A stretch of 64,000 nucleotides of DNA, taken from assembly GCA_030427425.1 (NCBI GenBank), contig JAUICQ010000004.1, positions 1 to 64,000 on the forward strand, given 5' to 3'. Origin of the DNA: Fimbriimonadia bacterium (GTDB taxonomy: Bacteria; Armatimonadota; Fimbriimonadia; Fimbriimonadales; Fimbriimonadaceae). Made by a program: the position numbers and the translations under genes. A model generated the notes under the pieces. The model was not told where the DNA came from. It did not search any database and worked only from the letters and a program-made list of their open reading frames with translations. Position 1 is the first letter of the stretch. Every line of letters begins with the position of its first letter. Shown here piece by piece: positions 17,598 to 26,686 of the stretch.

Positions 17598-19262
17598 ATG
17601 TTAAGGGCGTATAGTTTATTTATTTTATTATTATTGGTACTGGGTTGTGGTAGTCCTGATAAGCCTACTCAATCTACTAAATCTACAGAATCGAGATTTT
17701 GTAGAGAGGCTCCTGACGAATATGTAGTACCTTCAGAAATACTGTTTAGTCCAGTTACTGTTACTTCACATACTTCTGCAGTAGCATCATCTCCGTGTTC
17801 TACTAAGAAAAGTAAGGTTGATCGCCTTAGGATAGGTGTGGAAAAAGAAAATGCTATCGATGTAACGCGGTCGTTTAGCGTAAATGTGTCCCATGATATT
17901 CCTGCCATAAATTGTGAGTTAAAAGATATAACAAATTCATTATTTTGGGATGCAGAAAGTCCGGATGTGTTAGATATCGATTTAACTCCTTCTAAAATGG
18001 GTCCAATGCCTGGAATTATCAATCGTGAGAAAGATGTGTATTCTACGCCAACAATTCGAAAGCCTTTAAGAAGTTTTACGGAGGTTCTTTCTGAGTATAA
18101 TATTGAGTCTGAATATAATGTTGATTATGGGGCTGATCTAGATTTATCTGATACTAAAGTAGCACCTATGAGAGGATTAGAAAACATAGAATGTGCCGAG
18201 GTGCTGGTTCCACGTAAATTAGAAGAATTATTTAATATAGTTGCTGACGAAGAAATAGTTACTGTGGAATCGGAAGTAAATGAGTTAGAGGTTCTCTCAG
18301 AGAGTATAACTGATGAATGCACGCTTGTTGCATCAGAGAAAAAAGAATTAAATGGTAATTCTAAAAAATCTGATGGTATTAATTGGGACGAATATGATTC
18401 TGAAGGTTATCACATAGTAACAAAACTGCATTGGAAAAGTGGTAGAGATCGGGATGGTTATGATGAGGAAGGGTATGGTAGTGATGGATTTCATATATAT
18501 GGCTCTGATAGGGATGGTTATAATCGGGATGGTTATGATGTAGATGGATACGACAGGGACGGTTTTAATGAAAAAGGTTATGATCGTGAAGGATATTACT
18601 GTACTGGATATGATAATCACGGAGTAAATAAATTTGGCATTTGTGATGATGGGACCGATCTGGTTGGTGATGTACTTTCTCAATTAGAGTCTTTACAGTT
18701 TATTATGCTAGAAAAAAATCCTCGTGGTGGGTTTGTTAAGCAGCCAGTAAAGATAGATGAAAGAGAGTGGGAAGATAGTTCCATGGAAAAGAGTAAGGAT
18801 GCTTACAATAAATTTATTCAAGAGCATTTTATTGATGCCCAGAAAGATGGAAGTATTAGTTTCCAGAGAGACCATCTAGCAATATTGCTCAATAAAATAC
18901 GCAAAGCGGATATACCTAAAAAGAAAAAGAAACCGAGTAAAAACGAATTTGATTGGTTGAGTTTGTTAAATAAAAGCCCTGAGGATGATAAACCTATTAA
19001 TAACGAATCTAAAAATAAATTAGCACGGGAGATAGAAGGTTTATTCAAGAAGAAGTTAGAAAATTATGAAAAGTGGTATCAGAGCATTAATCGGATGATA
19101 GATCTAGAGGATGATGAGAATCCGTTTAAAGGGGTATATGTGCAGAATTTTATTAGAGTAAGTATGTTCTGTATGCCATTGCCTAAGGTGACTTTGGCGC
19201 AAAATTATGATCTATTAAACAATCTGCTAGGCGGTAGAATGGATCGTAGACTTTTTGATTAG
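17598..19262 (+). CDS. Lipoprotein with DGY pentapeptide repeats, paralogue 2
   Basis: A 554-residue protein of unknown family. The signal ends in a lipobox (LVLGC, Cys at 17). A long acidic, Ser-rich region follows. Residues about 265-355 form a repeat block of roughly 14 five-residue units on the pattern x-D-G-Y-D (RDGYD, VDGYD, RDGFN, EKGYD), ending in NHGVN and KFGIC. The C-terminal 180 residues share the paralogue's domain (KSKDAYNKFIQEHF and NYDLLNNLLGGRMDRR) with a lysine-rich insert. The repeats recall acidic calcium- or ligand-binding surface repeats, but that is only analogy. Probably surface-exposed. Confidence 0.78.
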   Translation: MLRAYSLFILLLLVLGCGSPDKPTQSTKSTESRFCREAPDEYVVPSEILFSPVTVTSHTSAVASSPCSTKKSKVDRLRIGVEKENAIDVTRSFSVNVSHDIPAINCELKDITNSLFWDAESPDVLDIDLTPSKMGPMPGIINREKDVYSTPTIRKPLRSFTEVLSEYNIESEYNVDYGADLDLSDTKVAPMRGLENIECAEVLVPRKLEELFNIVADEEIVTVESEVNELEVLSESITDECTLVASEKKELNGNSKKSDGINWDEYDSEGYHIVTKLHWKSGRDRDGYDEEGYGSDGFHIYGSDRDGYNRDGYDVDGYDRDGFNEKGYDREGYYCTGYDNHGVNKFGICDDGTDLVGDVLSQLESLQFIMLEKNPRGGFVKQPVKIDEREWEDSSMEKSKDAYNKFIQEHFIDAQKDGSISFQRDHLAILLNKIRKADIPKKKKKPSKNEFDWLSLLNKSPEDDKPINNESKNKLAREIEGLFKKKLENYEKWYQSINRMIDLEDDENPFKGVYVQNFIRVSMFCMPLPKVTLAQNYDLLNNLLGGRMDRRLFD

Positions 19263-19283
19263 TTGAGCTTGAGAATTTTGGAT

Positions 19284-19913
19284 TTACGTTTTTTTACAAA
19301 ATCTGTTTTCAAACTCTTTTACTACCGAAGGAATGATATCTGTTGGGTTAATGTTCACTCCAGTCTCTTCAGACATTGTAGTAATTTTACAGCCTGGAAT
19401 TCCGCACGGGTTAATATGCTTAAATAATTCTGTATTGTTGTTGCAGTAGAGCGCAATTCCGTGAAGGGAGATCCATTTACTAACTTTAATGCCAACAGAG
19501 GCTATTTTACGGTCTTGTACCCAGCAACCCGTGTTTGGAGGGTTGAGGTTCGCTTCAATAGAATTTTTTTTGCATACTGCTATAACAATCTGCTCTAAAT
19601 TTCTGATGAATTTAAGAATATCTTTCCCATGTTTCTTTAAATTAAATATCGGATATATAATTAGCATGCCAGGAGAGTGGATGGTTACATCGCCACCCCT
19701 ACCGCACTTATAAATTTCTAATCCATCTCTGTTTATTGCTTCAGTGGTAGAAATGATATTTTTGCTGCCATCTTTTGCTCCTATGGTGATAATGGGGGGG
19801 TGTTCTAAAAGTAGGAGAGAGTCGTCTTCTCCGTTAAGAACTTCCTCGGCAAATTTCATCTGTAGTGCTTCTGCTTCAGAATAAGGTACTGTATCTAAGA
19901 AACACCATCTCAT
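19284..19913 (-). CDS. lipB: Octanoyltransferase LipB
   Basis: Transfers octanoyl from acyl carrier protein to lipoyl domains, the first step of lipoate synthesis. Motifs: GRGGDVTIHSPGML, KIASVGIKV with the catalytic lysine, and PCGIPGC with the catalytic cysteine. ATG 19913 gives 209 residues beginning MRWCFLDTVPYSEA, the usual LipB start; a GTG at 19955 would add 14 residues without improving the match. No clear ribosome site is seen for either. It is convergent with the lipoprotein gene (21-base gap) and divergent from rplU. No lipA is in the window. Confidence 0.93.
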   Translation of the reverse strand: MRWCFLDTVPYSEAEALQMKFAEEVLNGEDDSLLLLEHPPIITIGAKDGSKNIISTTEAINRDGLEIYKCGRGGDVTIHSPGMLIIYPIFNLKKHGKDILKFIRNLEQIVIAVCKKNSIEANLNPPNTGCWVQDRKIASVGIKVSKWISLHGIALYCNNNTELFKHINPCGIPGCKITTMSEETGVNINPTDIIPSVVKEFENRFCKKT

Positions 19914-19955
19914 ATAATTATTATAATGTAGAAAAATCGTGAACTGTATTTCCAC

Positions 19956-19985
19956 TTGACGTTAATAGATAAAAAGTGTTAAAAT
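19956..19985 (+). promoter_or_regulatory. Promoter of rplU-rpmA
   Basis: TTGACG (19956-19961) and TAAAAT (19980-19985) are 18 bases apart, ahead of rplU, which has a GAGG ribosome site at about 20004. Confidence 0.6.
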
Positions 19986-20015
19986 ATATTAGTTAAGTTA
20001 AATTGAGGAATAAAA

Positions 20016-20345
20016 ATGTCCGATAGTAAGTATGCAGTATTCCAATCTGGTGGTAAACAGTACCAGGCAGAAGTAAATGGTAGTTTTTTAATTGATAAAA
20101 TTGAAGCTGGTGAAGGTGAGAAAGTAGAGTTCAATGATGTCCTCCTGTCTGTGGATGGGGGTAAGAGTTCTATCGGTGCTCCTTATATTAAGAATGCGAA
20201 GGTAGTAGCAGAAGTAGTAAAGCAGGTTAAAGGGCCTAAAATTGATGCTATGAACTACAAAGCAAAAAAGAATCAGCGCAAGAGATGGGGGCACAGACAA
20301 GACTACACCCAAATTAAGGTAGTAGAGCTAGTAGGTGGAAAGTAA
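20016..20345 (+). CDS. rplU: Ribosomal protein L21
   Basis: 50S subunit protein of 109 residues, normal length. Clear family sequence: YAVFQSGGKQYQAE at the N-terminus, KGPKIDAMNYKAKKNQRKRWGHRQ and a C-terminal YTQIKVVEL. A GAGG ribosome site precedes the ATG. Its stop codon touches the rpmA start with no spacer, the common rplU-rpmA pair. Confidence 0.98.
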   Translation: MSDSKYAVFQSGGKQYQAEVNGSFLIDKIEAGEGEKVEFNDVLLSVDGGKSSIGAPYIKNAKVVAEVVKQVKGPKIDAMNYKAKKNQRKRWGHRQDYTQIKVVELVGGK

Positions 20346-20597
20346 ATGGCACATAAAAAAGGTCAAGGTTCGTCCAAGAACGGAAGAGATTCAAATTCTA
20401 ATAGGTTAGGCGTTAAAAGATATGCTGGCCAAGTAGTAAAGGCTGGAACCATTATTGTAAGACAGCGAGGAACTAAGTTCTACCCTGGAACAAACGTAGG
20501 AATCGGAAACGATCATACTCTTTTTGCTCTAGAAGGTGGGCAGATAAAGTTTGAGAACGCTAAAAATAAGAAATGGGTTAGCGTTTATCCTCAGTAA
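20346..20597 (+). CDS. rpmA: Ribosomal protein L27
   Basis: 50S protein of 83 residues near the peptidyl-transferase centre. Starts [20 protein letters not shown] and contains [11 protein letters not shown], both typical. The N-terminus begins directly with AHKKG, without the cleaved leader of Firmicutes L27, which argues against that phylum. Immediately follows rplU. Confidence 0.98.
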   Translation: MAHKKGQGSSKNGRDSNSNRLGVKRYAGQVVKAGTIIVRQRGTKFYPGTNVGIGNDHTLFALEGGQIKFENAKNKKWVSVYPQ

Positions 20598-20625
20598 GAG
20601 GAACCAATAAAACAGAATATTCACA

Positions 20626-20657
20626 AAACCGGATCTTGAAAAATCCGGTTTTTTTAT
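20626..20657 (+). terminator. Terminator behind rpmA
   Basis: Stem aaaccggat (20626-20634) with atccggttt (20643-20651), 8-base loop, then a T run. It ends six bases before the photolyase start codon. Confidence 0.88.
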
Positions 20658-20662
20658 TTATT

Positions 20663-22078
20663 ATGGAAAAAAAACATAAGAGATCGATATGCTGGCTTAG
20701 GCGAGATTTAAGGGTGTCGGATAATGCCGCTCTCTATCATGCTACACAAGATAGCGAAGAAGTATTTCTTATTTTTGTTTTTGATAAAAATATATTAGAT
20801 AAACTCCCGGATAGTAAGGATAAGCGGATTACGTTTATCTGGCAGTGTCTAGAGGATATAAATGAGACTATATCATCACTAGGTAGTAGGATGTTCACTT
20901 TCTACGGTACGCCAACAGAATTAATTCCACAGTTAGTTGATGATCTTGGTATAGAGGCCATCTACTTTAATAGAGATTACGAACCTTATGCAATTAATCG
21001 GGATAAGCAGGTAACAGAATCTTTAAGAGGGAAGAATATTGCCGTACACTCTTTTAAGGATATGGTGATTTTTGAAGGTGCTGAAGTATTAAAAGATGAT
21101 GGATCGCCATACACGGTATACACTCCTTATTCGAAAAAATGGAAATCCAGGTTCAGTTCTCAAAATGTAGAGTGTTACGTTCCTAATTTGAAAACTCTAG
21201 CTAAAGAGAACAAGTATCCTAATTGTAATCCTGTTATCCTGAATGATATTGGATTCAAGCTCGAGGATATCATTTTCCCAGGTGGGGAGTTTCAGGCTAA
21301 ACAAAAGCTGCATGATTTTTATGATTCGATAGACTCCTATCATGAGAATCGGGATTTTCCATTTCTTAACGGTACCTCCGGGCTCTCGGTCCATTTCCGA
21401 TTTGGGACAATCTCTATAAGAGAGGCTATCCGATTTATTTATGATAAGCCAATGAATAGGGGTAGAGAGATATGGTTGAATGAAATTATTTGGCGAGAGT
21501 TTTATCAGAGTATCCTGTATCATTTTCCTTATGTAGAGCGCGAGAGTTTTAAAAAAGAGTATAAGACATTAGATTGGCCTGGTGAGATGGATCATTTCCA
21601 TCTATGGTGTAGAGGTGAAACTGGATATCCGATTGTAGATGCTGCGATGAGGTGTCTGAATAGCACAGGATGGATGCATAATAGGTTGAGAATGATAGCA
21701 GCATCCTTCTTGGTAAAGGATCTGCTAATCGATTGGAGGTTAGGGGAGCGTTATTTTGCTGAAAAACTATTAGATTACGATCTTGCATCTAATAATGGGG
21801 GCTGGCAATGGTGTGCTTCTACTGGTGTGGATGCACAGCCTTATTTCCGTATATTTAATCCGTACTTGCAATCGAAAAAATTTGATCCGGAGGGAGAATT
21901 TATTAAAAAGTGGTGTCCAGAATTATCAGGCTATAATAGCAAGTGGATCCATACTCCTCATTTAGCTACTTCTTTGGAGATGAATTTTTCCCAGTGTGTT
22001 GTAGGTAAAGATTATCCATTACCAGTTGTGGAGCATGCTAAACAGAAAGATCTTGTATTGAAGCTGTTCCGAGGATAG
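20663..22078 (+). CDS. phrB: Deoxyribodipyrimidine photolyase
   Basis: Flavoenzyme that repairs UV-made cyclobutane pyrimidine dimers with light. The N-terminal antenna-binding Rossmann domain (SICWLRRDLRVSDN) is followed by the FAD domain with NEIIWREFYQ, WMHNRLRM and NNGGWQWCASTGVDAQPYFRIFNP. ATG 20663 gives 471 residues, the usual length; the longer frame from TTG 20636 would run through the rpmA terminator. Keeping a light-dependent enzyme suggests that the host lives in light. It stands alone between terminator and next gene. Confidence 0.95.
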   Translation: MEKKHKRSICWLRRDLRVSDNAALYHATQDSEEVFLIFVFDKNILDKLPDSKDKRITFIWQCLEDINETISSLGSRMFTFYGTPTELIPQLVDDLGIEAIYFNRDYEPYAINRDKQVTESLRGKNIAVHSFKDMVIFEGAEVLKDDGSPYTVYTPYSKKWKSRFSSQNVECYVPNLKTLAKENKYPNCNPVILNDIGFKLEDIIFPGGEFQAKQKLHDFYDSIDSYHENRDFPFLNGTSGLSVHFRFGTISIREAIRFIYDKPMNRGREIWLNEIIWREFYQSILYHFPYVERESFKKEYKTLDWPGEMDHFHLWCRGETGYPIVDAAMRCLNSTGWMHNRLRMIAASFLVKDLLIDWRLGERYFAEKLLDYDLASNNGGWQWCASTGVDAQPYFRIFNPYLQSKKFDPEGEFIKKWCPELSGYNSKWIHTPHLATSLEMNFSQCVVGKDYPLPVVEHAKQKDLVLKLFRG

Positions 22079-22139
22079 TGTTCTTGGATAGTGTGTTCTG
22101 CAGCACAGATTCTCAATATTTCGCTATAATGATAATAAT

Positions 22140-23120
22140 ATGATGAGAGTCATGATGGTTGTGTTAGCGTGCACAACATTCCAAAGCGTATTTTGTGCAA
22201 GTGCAAGTGATCAGGAGTCAGGTGGAGTAGGTTACAAGTTTTATCCTCGAATTCCATGTGCAGATGTAAGAATTCAGACCGTTTATGCTTTTCAGTATGG
22301 CGTATTATCGCCTGATGGTTCCCATACTTTGCAGCATCAAGGATATCTATTTGAGGATGCTAAAAAAATTAATCGATGGCAGATGGAATTGACCTATGCT
22401 TTTGGAGAACAAGAGAATTTAGTAGGGAGTCAGATAGGTAAGATAGTGCTTAACGATGATGGTACCATAGAGACTTTTGAGTATTATGATCCTCTATTCT
22501 CGATAGCGCTCTTAGTGAATTCTGTTCTAGAGGGATTCCCTAAAAAAACTACAAATAAAGGTGTTCTGTTTCAACGGAGTAGCATCCTAGATACGAAAGA
22601 GACTTGCTGTGAACAAGGGATGCAGAACATTCGCTTAGAATTAGCACCATCCAGGTTATGGAGAGTGGACTATAGATTTGTCAATAACTTTAGAACTGGA
22701 TTTGATGCAAGTTGTAATGGAATTAACGTAGATATAGGCGGTGAAAAACGTGGTAGAAAAACACGAAGGCGTGCTGTAATGCGTTTTAGTTGGAGAGATT
22801 CTAAAGAGAGTGTTCTGCGGGGGCCTAAATTAGATTATTTCAGTATGTTGCTAAGCAATGATATAGAAGCTTTCCGTAGCTGCAATAGGTGCCCGATTAA
22901 TGGAAAAGAAGAGCAGCTATTTGAAGATATTTCTAATTTACGAGAACTCTTATTAACCGATCTTACCCCTAGTAATGACGGTATAGTTGCTTCGGCTGTT
23001 AGTTATACCTTTTCTGCATTGTCAAACTTCAGGAGTTATATGGATTCGTCTCAGCTCTATACTATCACCCTAGTTTCAAAACGAGAGAACGTGGCAGGTT
23101 CTGCAGGTAAAGGGAGGTAA
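22140..23120 (+). CDS. Hypothetical secreted protein
   Basis: I do not recognise this 326-residue protein. It has a cleavable-looking signal peptide (about 1-22, ending SVFCASA). The mature part has eight or so cysteines, including an adjacent pair (TCCEQ) and CNRCP, and a very basic stretch near 200 (KRGRKTRRRA). Several beta-strand-like segments (WQMELTYAFG, RLELAPSRLWRVDYRF) suggest a beta-rich fold. A TATAAT lies 10 bases before the ATG, so the message may be leaderless. It is 14 bases ahead of rdgB on the same strand. Function unknown. Confidence 0.65.
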   Translation: MMRVMMVVLACTTFQSVFCASASDQESGGVGYKFYPRIPCADVRIQTVYAFQYGVLSPDGSHTLQHQGYLFEDAKKINRWQMELTYAFGEQENLVGSQIGKIVLNDDGTIETFEYYDPLFSIALLVNSVLEGFPKKTTNKGVLFQRSSILDTKETCCEQGMQNIRLELAPSRLWRVDYRFVNNFRTGFDASCNGINVDIGGEKRGRKTRRRAVMRFSWRDSKESVLRGPKLDYFSMLLSNDIEAFRSCNRCPINGKEEQLFEDISNLRELLLTDLTPSNDGIVASAVSYTFSALSNFRSYMDSSQLYTITLVSKRENVAGSAGKGR

Positions 23121-23134
23121 TATGGATATAGAGC

Positions 23135-23758
23135 ATGAAATTATTTTTAGCAACAAATAATAAAGGAAAATTGAGGGAGATGCATGCCATACTTTCAACA
23201 CTTGTTCCTGAAATAGAGTTGTTGGATGTTAGCAATTATCCTAATTATCCTGAACCCGAAGAGACGGGTTCTACAATGGAAGAGAATGCCATTATCAAAG
23301 TGGAAGCCGCTTATCAGTATACTGGTTTACCCTGCATTGCAGATGATGGTGGGCTAGAAGTAGATGCATTAGGTGGTTCTCCTGGCGTACATAGTAAAAG
23401 ATTTGGCGGTGAACATCTTCCATTTAATGAAAAAATTAATTTGTTGTTAGATTTATTAAAAGACGTAGGTGAAGAAGAGCGTACTGCACAATATAGGTGT
23501 GTGATGGCAGTAAAGATTCCAGAAGTTTCTGGAGTTCGTACATTTACTGGGATATGCCCTGGAAAGATAGGGACCGATACCAGAGGAAGTAATGGTTTTG
23601 GGTTCGATTCTGTTTTTTATCTCCCTAACCATTCTTGTACTATGGCAGAATTAGATGTGGCAGAGAAGAATGAAATTAGTCATAGGTATAAGGCGCTTAT
23701 GAAAGCAGCAAGATATATTGCTGAGGTTTCAGAATGCAACAAGAATTTGCAGAAGTAA
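23135..23758 (+). CDS. rdgB: XTP/dITP pyrophosphatase (RdgB/HAM1)
   Basis: House-cleaning enzyme that removes non-canonical purine nucleotides (dITP, XTP). Motifs: ATNNKGKLREM at the N-terminus, IADDGGLEVDALGG PGVHSKRF around the metal site, and GSNGFGFDSVFYLP. Length of 207 residues is normal. The next gene starts inside it, overlapping by 25 bases. Confidence 0.95.
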   Translation: MKLFLATNNKGKLREMHAILSTLVPEIELLDVSNYPNYPEPEETGSTMEENAIIKVEAAYQYTGLPCIADDGGLEVDALGGSPGVHSKRFGGEHLPFNEKINLLLDLLKDVGEEERTAQYRCVMAVKIPEVSGVRTFTGICPGKIGTDTRGSNGFGFDSVFYLPNHSCTMAELDVAEKNEISHRYKALMKAARYIAEVSECNKNLQK

Positions 23759-26559
23759 GTTCTAAAAAAAAGAACGGGGATTTTTCATACTTACCGATTG
23801 GTCCGTCTCCCAGATTATTGAAATCTAAACTTGAAAAAAGTTTAAAAGACGGGGGGAAGATATGTGCATTTAGTGAAGTGGGATTACGGACCATTTATGA
23901 AATGCTGGAATATCCCGATAATGGTGAGTTTGTTACCTTTCCAAAATTAACCGAACATGTCTGTTTGATGTTAGACATCCCTTATTTTCCATTAGCCTCA
24001 CAAGGTGTAGTGCGGGAATCGTTAAGGTATGCCATCAATCATTTACCGGAATCACCTTTTGTAGATATTTTGCACTATCCAGGTTACTTAACTGTTCTGC
24101 AAAGATTATTGCACGAATTTAGGATGTGGAATGCTCCACTGCAAATAGAATGTTATTCCAGTATTGAGGATGAGAGATTATCTCAGCTTTTGAATATTGT
24201 ATGCCAAGTAGATTCTCTTCAGAAGAGTTGTTTAGAAAAGATAGGAGTAGAGATTCTTTCAAGTAGATTGAGAAGATGTTTGGACGCAGATGTTAAGGAG
24301 TTGTTAGAGCATTTTGATGTAAGCTTTGTTCATTCATCTGAAGTTACTCCACTTATTATTGACTGGTTAAGTTGGGCGCGGGAAAGGTCGCTTTCTGGAA
24401 CGTATTATTATCCTAAAATATCAAATAGAAAAAACATGTTCCAGGGTATCGAATTATTAATCGGGAAGAGTGCAGAATGTTCCGATGTTAAGCATTTTTG
24501 GTATGAGAACCTTTTTACTACAGAGAAGAATGAAAAGATCGATATCGATGCACAGCTGTTTTCTACTCCAGATATCTTGGCTGAATGTGAGTGGGTAGTA
24601 CATAAATGCATGGAGCATACCAAGGGTCATGTTTCCGGAAAGCGGATTGGGATATATGCAAAAGAGCTTGAATCGTATGCCCCTTTGTTACGAGTAGCAG
24701 CGGAGCGAGTAGGGCTCCCACTCCGATTCTGTATGCGGACCAAACTAGTAGAGAATACTTTTGTTGGATATGTTAATAATTTATTGAAATGGTTATTACT
24801 AGAGGATATAAGTAGTGCCTCTTATGTTATCAACTCTAGCTACTCTGGTATAAATTACGAAGAAAAACAGTTTTTATTAGATTCCCTACACCGTTCGATT
24901 CCCCATAATGATAGTCATCAAGTATTACTAGATAATCTTCCAAGTACATTTGAATGTAGTGTATGGTTAAAAAAAATTATCGAGTGGGGATTAAGCGTTA
25001 AAAGTATCGAATGTAATTTAGAGACCTGGATCCAGAATCTACGCGACCTCATATTGATTGTGTCTGATAATTTTTTTGATGAGAATCCGTATAATAGGGA
25101 TGAGCTGTTGGAGAGGGATCAGAGAGCGTGTCTCTCCTTAATTAGGTCGCTTACGGATTATGCTTCTATCCATACAAGGGATGTCTATCGTCATTATTCT
25201 GCTAGCAAATTCCATGATGTGTGTATAAAGGTGTGGGAGATGGATGATGTGGTGTATCCATACATGCAGAGCGGGGTAACTGTGACGAATAATCTAGATG
25301 CTCTGCAGGAATTAGATGTTCTTTTTGTGGTAGGTTGTTTGGAAGGGTTTTATCCTAAAAAGCGCCGAGAAAATGTTATCCTTTCAGACGAAGATAAGCA
25401 GCTGGTTTCCGAGACCGTTTCCCTTGTTCATCTGTTGCCAAATTCTTATGATACTGTGAGAGAAGAGAGGGATGATTTTATACGTATTTGTGCACTTCCA
25501 TCAGAACAGATACTCTTTAGTTATCCAGAAACATCTGAAGATAGAGACAATATTCCTGCCTTCTATATTACAGAGATAGAGAGGTATTTGGGGCGAGATT
25601 TACATACCAAGCATTATACAAGATTGGATGGTGTGAATCGGGAAAAAGAGCAGCGAAAGATATTAACAAACAAAGCTGATGAAAAGGATAGCTGGACATC
25701 GGAATTTCTGGCTGGAAAAAGAGAGGGGTGTGTTGATGTAAAAGAGTTAGTATCTATAGAGCAGTGTCCGTTTAGAGCTGCATTGAAATATGGTTTGGAT
25801 GTTAGAGAGGATGCTACACTTCAGAATGCTTTTGGGTATGTATTAAAACTATTAAATTGGGATAGAACGATGGAGATGAAGAGTGAAGAAGAGGCTAGGA
25901 AGATGTTGTTATCCCAGTTCCAGGTGCTGCTCTCTGAGAAGCTTTATAAACTAACAGCCTGGGAAAAGAGTCTGCTTTCTGGGGCAGTGAAAAATAGAAT
26001 TAATAATTTCATTAAAAGAGAATTTTCAGCTAGAGATTTATGGCGCAGAAAAGAGAAAGAATTATATAAGAACGAAGATATATCGGAAGCTAATAGTAGG
26101 AATAGTATCACTATCCAAGGAGAGCAGATAACGCTTGTTGGAACTCTTCCAGCTAGATATACTACTGATGAGTATACAATCCTTACTTCTTTTGATAATG
26201 GTTATAGGTATGTTTCTTGGGACAACGATTTTTCTTCTCAGCACCTTTTAGAGGGAATTCTAATGCTTACACAGTATGGAAAGAATTTAGCTACTGGTAT
26301 AGAAGTGGATGATTTAAATGAGAAACGGTATCTACTTTTATTGCCGAAATTGTACGATAATAGTCTGAAATCTAGTTCTGATGGCATGCTCAACATACGT
26401 GAGGTTTCTGATAATATACCAGAATATTATAAGCAGTTAAGGGTTAAAATGTTAGAGTGTTGGAATCAGTGGAAGAAGGGGAATATGGTCCCTAAAAAGA
26501 ACGATTCCTGTAGAAGCTGTGCTTACCATTCGCTCTGCAGAATAGAGAAAGATGTCTGA
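23734..26559 (+). CDS. AddB-like RecB-family protein with degenerate nuclease site
   Basis: A 941-residue relative of AddB, the partner of AddA in the helicase-nuclease that processes double-strand breaks. The central part has LDVLFVVGCLEGFYPKK, the AddB version of a helicase motif. The C-terminal PD-(D/E)XK domain starts at SIEQCPFRAAL. The iron-sulfur cysteines are intact: C678 and C926-x2-C929-x5-C935, the spacing known from Bacillus AddB. Where the catalytic Asp and DYK should stand I read VGTLPARYTTDEYTILTSF, with neither motif, so nuclease activity looks lost. No AddA gene is in the window. The N-terminus also lacks a Walker A motif. Confidence 0.75.
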   Translation: MQQEFAEVSSKKKNGDFSYLPIGPSPRLLKSKLEKSLKDGGKICAFSEVGLRTIYEMLEYPDNGEFVTFPKLTEHVCLMLDIPYFPLASQGVVRESLRYAINHLPESPFVDILHYPGYLTVLQRLLHEFRMWNAPLQIECYSSIEDERLSQLLNIVCQVDSLQKSCLEKIGVEILSSRLRRCLDADVKELLEHFDVSFVHSSEVTPLIIDWLSWARERSLSGTYYYPKISNRKNMFQGIELLIGKSAECSDVKHFWYENLFTTEKNEKIDIDAQLFSTPDILAECEWVVHKCMEHTKGHVSGKRIGIYAKELESYAPLLRVAAERVGLPLRFCMRTKLVENTFVGYVNNLLKWLLLEDISSASYVINSSYSGINYEEKQFLLDSLHRSIPHNDSHQVLLDNLPSTFECSVWLKKIIEWGLSVKSIECNLETWIQNLRDLILIVSDNFFDENPYNRDELLERDQRACLSLIRSLTDYASIHTRDVYRHYSASKFHDVCIKVWEMDDVVYPYMQSGVTVTNNLDALQELDVLFVVGCLEGFYPKKRRENVILSDEDKQLVSETVSLVHLLPNSYDTVREERDDFIRICALPSEQILFSYPETSEDRDNIPAFYITEIERYLGRDLHTKHYTRLDGVNREKEQRKILTNKADEKDSWTSEFLAGKREGCVDVKELVSIEQCPFRAALKYGLDVREDATLQNAFGYVLKLLNWDRTMEMKSEEEARKMLLSQFQVLLSEKLYKLTAWEKSLLSGAVKNRINNFIKREFSARDLWRRKEKELYKNEDISEANSRNSITIQGEQITLVGTLPARYTTDEYTILTSFDNGYRYVSWDNDFSSQHLLEGILMLTQYGKNLATGIEVDDLNEKRYLLLLPKLYDNSLKSSSDGMLNIREVSDNIPEYYKQLRVKMLECWNQWKKGNMVPKKNDSCRSCAYHSLCRIEKDV

Positions 26560-26686
26560 TAATCTATTGTTCTATTAGCATCTTTATGTGCTGACTTCTG
26601 TATGTTCAGTATTTTTTTACCATGTAACGATTATTGCTAGGTTTTTCTATAGTTTTTCGTTATAAGAGATCATAATGGAAGTACTG

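Noticed and set aside
18348-18683. 111-residue minus-strand ORF over the DGY repeats
   Set aside because: It is the mirror of the repetitive coding sequence of the lipoprotein; its Ile/Thr-rich product is the expected antisense of Asp/Gly/Tyr codons.
20636-20662. Longer photolyase start at TTG 20636
   Set aside because: That part runs through the rpmA terminator stem and T tract; the ATG at 20663 begins the conserved N-terminus.
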